From Gemmatimonas phototrophica (lineage in GTDB: Bacteria > Gemmatimonadota > Gemmatimonadetes > Longimicrobiales > Gaopeijiaceae): a stretch of 19,409 bases of DNA. A program made the position numbers and the translations under genes. The notes under the pieces were generated by a model. The model saw nothing but the letters and a program-made list of their open reading frames with translations, made no database searches and was not told the DNA's origin. Where the stretch lies: positions 1 through 19,409 of the forward strand of contig CAMCNM010000009.1 of assembly GCA_945876015.1 (NCBI GenBank), read 5' to 3'. Below, piece by piece: positions 18,009 to 19,409 of the stretch; the stretch's first letter is position 1, and each line of letters starts with the position of its first letter.

Positions 18009-19324
18009 AGCAGTCTCTCCTTGACCCAGCCGAGAACCCGGTCTTCGGCGACCCGCACCTGCACGAGCGTGTCGCGGTCGCGGATCGTAACGCTGCCGTC
18101 CACCGAGGTCTGTCCGTCCACGGTCACGCACCAGGGCGTGCCGGCCTCGTCCTGCCGGCGATAGCGGCGCCCGATCGAGCCCGCGTCGTCGTAGAACGAG
18201 TTGACCGCCGCCCGGCGCAGCGACGCGTGCAGCTTCTCTGCGCGCTCGGGCAGCCCATCCTTCTTCACCAGGGGGAACACGGCCACCTTGATCGGCGCGA
18301 GCTTGGGGATGAGGCCGAGCACGACGCGCTCCTCACCCTCGACCGTCTCCTCGCGGTAGCCGTCGATCAGCGCGACCAGCATGGTGCGGTCAACGCCCAC
18401 GGCGGTCTCGACCACGTAGGGGATGAAGCGCTCGTTCGTGCTCGGGTCGATGTACTCGAGGCGCTTCCCAGAGTACTCCTGGTGGCGAGAGAGATCGAAA
18501 TCCGTGCGGTTGTGGATCCCCTCGAACTCCTTCCACCCGAACGGATACTCGTACTCGATGTCGAACGCCTTCTTGGCGTAATGCGCGAGCTCGTCCGGCC
18601 CATGCTCGTGGAAGCGGAGCTTCTCCTTCCGGATGCCGTTCGCGAGGTGCCACTCCATGCGCGCGGCCTTCCACTGCTCGAACCACTCGTCGTCGCTGCC
18701 GGGCTTCACGAAGAACTGGAGCTCCATCTGCTCGAACTCGCGCGTCCGGAAGATGAAGTTGCCGGGCGTGATCTCGTTCCTGAACGCCTTGCCGATCTGC
18801 GCGATGCCGAACGGCACCTTCTGGCGCGCGGACTGCTGGATGTTCAGGAAGTTCACGTACGAGCCCTGGGCCGTCTCGGGCCGCAGGTAGATCACGGCCG
18901 AGGTGTCCTCGACCGGGCCCATGAACGTCTTGAACATGAGGTTGAACTGGCGCGCCTCGCCGAATGCGTCCCGGGTGCCGCACACCGGGCACTGGCGCTC
19001 CTGCACCTCGGGCAGATCGGCACGGAAGCGGCGCCTGCAGCTCTTGCACTCGATCAGCGGATCCGAGAACCCCGCCACGTGCCCCGACGCCTCCCACACC
19101 CGCGGGTGCATCAGGATCGACGCGTCGAGCCCCTCGACGTCGTCGCGCATGTGAACCATGGAGGTCCACCACGCTTCCTTCACGTTGCGCTTGAGCTCGA
19201 CGCCCAGGGGACCGTAGTCCCAGACCGAGCCGGTCCCTCCGTAGATCTCGGAGGATTGGAAGATGTAGCCGCGCCGCTTGCACAGCGACACGAGCTTGTC
19301 CATCACATCTTGGGGTTCGGACAT
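18005..19324 (-). CDS. glyQS: glycyl-tRNA synthetase, single-chain (alpha2) type
   Basis: A 439-residue class II aminoacyl-tRNA synthetase of the dimeric type, distinct from the alpha2beta2 enzyme of E. coli. The N-terminus [20 protein letters not shown] and [12 protein letters not shown] (36-47) are typical. A zinc-knuckle insertion with C93, C96, C112 and C115 follows. Motif 2 is [19 protein letters not shown] (181-199), and [10 protein letters not shown] is motif 3. The C-terminal anticodon-binding domain begins near [17 protein letters not shown] 19324 is used; ATG 19303 ([12 protein letters not shown]) is an alternative, and neither has a clear ribosome site. It leads the operon containing mscL. 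Upstream, 19325-19409 shows no recognisable gene or promoter. Confidence 0.97.
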   Translation of the reverse strand: MSEPQDVMDKLVSLCKRRGYIFQSSEIYGGTGSVWDYGPLGVELKRNVKEAWWTSMVHMRDDVEGLDASILMHPRVWEASGHVAGFSDPLIECKSCRRRFRADLPEVQERQCPVCGTRDAFGEARQFNLMFKTFMGPVEDTSAVIYLRPETAQGSYVNFLNIQQSARQKVPFGIAQIGKAFRNEITPGNFIFRTREFEQMELQFFVKPGSDDEWFEQWKAARMEWHLANGIRKEKLRFHEHGPDELAHYAKKAFDIEYEYPFGWKEFEGIHNRTDFDLSRHQEYSGKRLEYIDPSTNERFIPYVVETAVGVDRTMLVALIDGYREETVEGEERVVLGLIPKLAPIKVAVFPLVKKDGLPERAEKLHASLRRAAVNSFYDDAGSIGRRYRRQDEAGTPWCVTVDGQTSVDGSVTIRDRDTLVQVRVAEDRVLGWVKERLL

Positions 19325-19409
19325 GGCGAGGTCGGGGGTAGATCGGAGTGGTCGGCGAGCTGGAGCGCGCTCGGCGTGGAAGCCTTCGAAGGTAGAGGCG
19401 CCCCGCGGG

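Overview
The window is high-GC bacterial chromosome (third codon positions are mostly G or C) with almost no spare sequence. All 15 well-supported protein genes lie on the minus strand, so transcription runs from high to low coordinates. Many neighbours are joined by 1-8 base stop/start overlaps (GTGA, ATGA, TGATG), the mark of translationally coupled operons. The genes look like those of an uncultured, free-living, Gram-negative-type bacterium, judging from CcmH, a lipoprotein and secreted proteins. The M6 protease with a single dockerin-like calcium loop beside a small lipoprotein recalls Gemmatimonadota or Candidatus Eisenbacteria. That placement is an impression from protein style, not a phylogeny.

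Layout in the direction of transcription. (1) 19324-15213: single-chain glycyl-tRNA synthetase, mechanosensitive channel MscL with a zinc-ribbon tail, a zincin-like metallopeptidase, an unrecognised 270-residue protein, and endonuclease III. (2) 15212-14944: the largest gap. It holds a plus-strand unit: a near-consensus sigma-54 promoter followed at the right distance by a long hairpin and a T tract, predicting a short structured RNA of about 85 nt. (3) 14943-11371: an HD-domain phosphohydrolase, a large secreted M6-family metalloprotease with a C-terminal dockerin-like loop, and a coupled small lipoprotein. (4) 11174-7372: carbamoyl-phosphate synthase large subunit (no carA in the window) and a small secreted lipocalin-like protein. 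(5) 7358-3411: YaeQ, a class I methyltransferase, a histone-deacetylase-like amidohydrolase, a CcmH-like protein with an unusual cysteine arrangement, and an M24 peptidase. (6) 3414-104: primosomal helicase PriA, then an HNH endonuclease. At the left edge a short plus-strand reading frame runs in from outside and meets the HNH gene tail to tail.

Most genes are housekeeping: translation, replication restart, base excision repair, pyrimidine/arginine supply and osmotic protection. The points worth following are the sigma-54/hairpin unit at 14995-15104 (the best candidate for something undescribed), the protease-lipoprotein pair (a possible dockerin/cohesin-like surface attachment), the C-x7-C variant of CcmH, and the uncharacterised zincin plus 270-residue protein pair. 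No tRNA, rRNA, CRISPR array, insertion sequence or prophage gene was seen.
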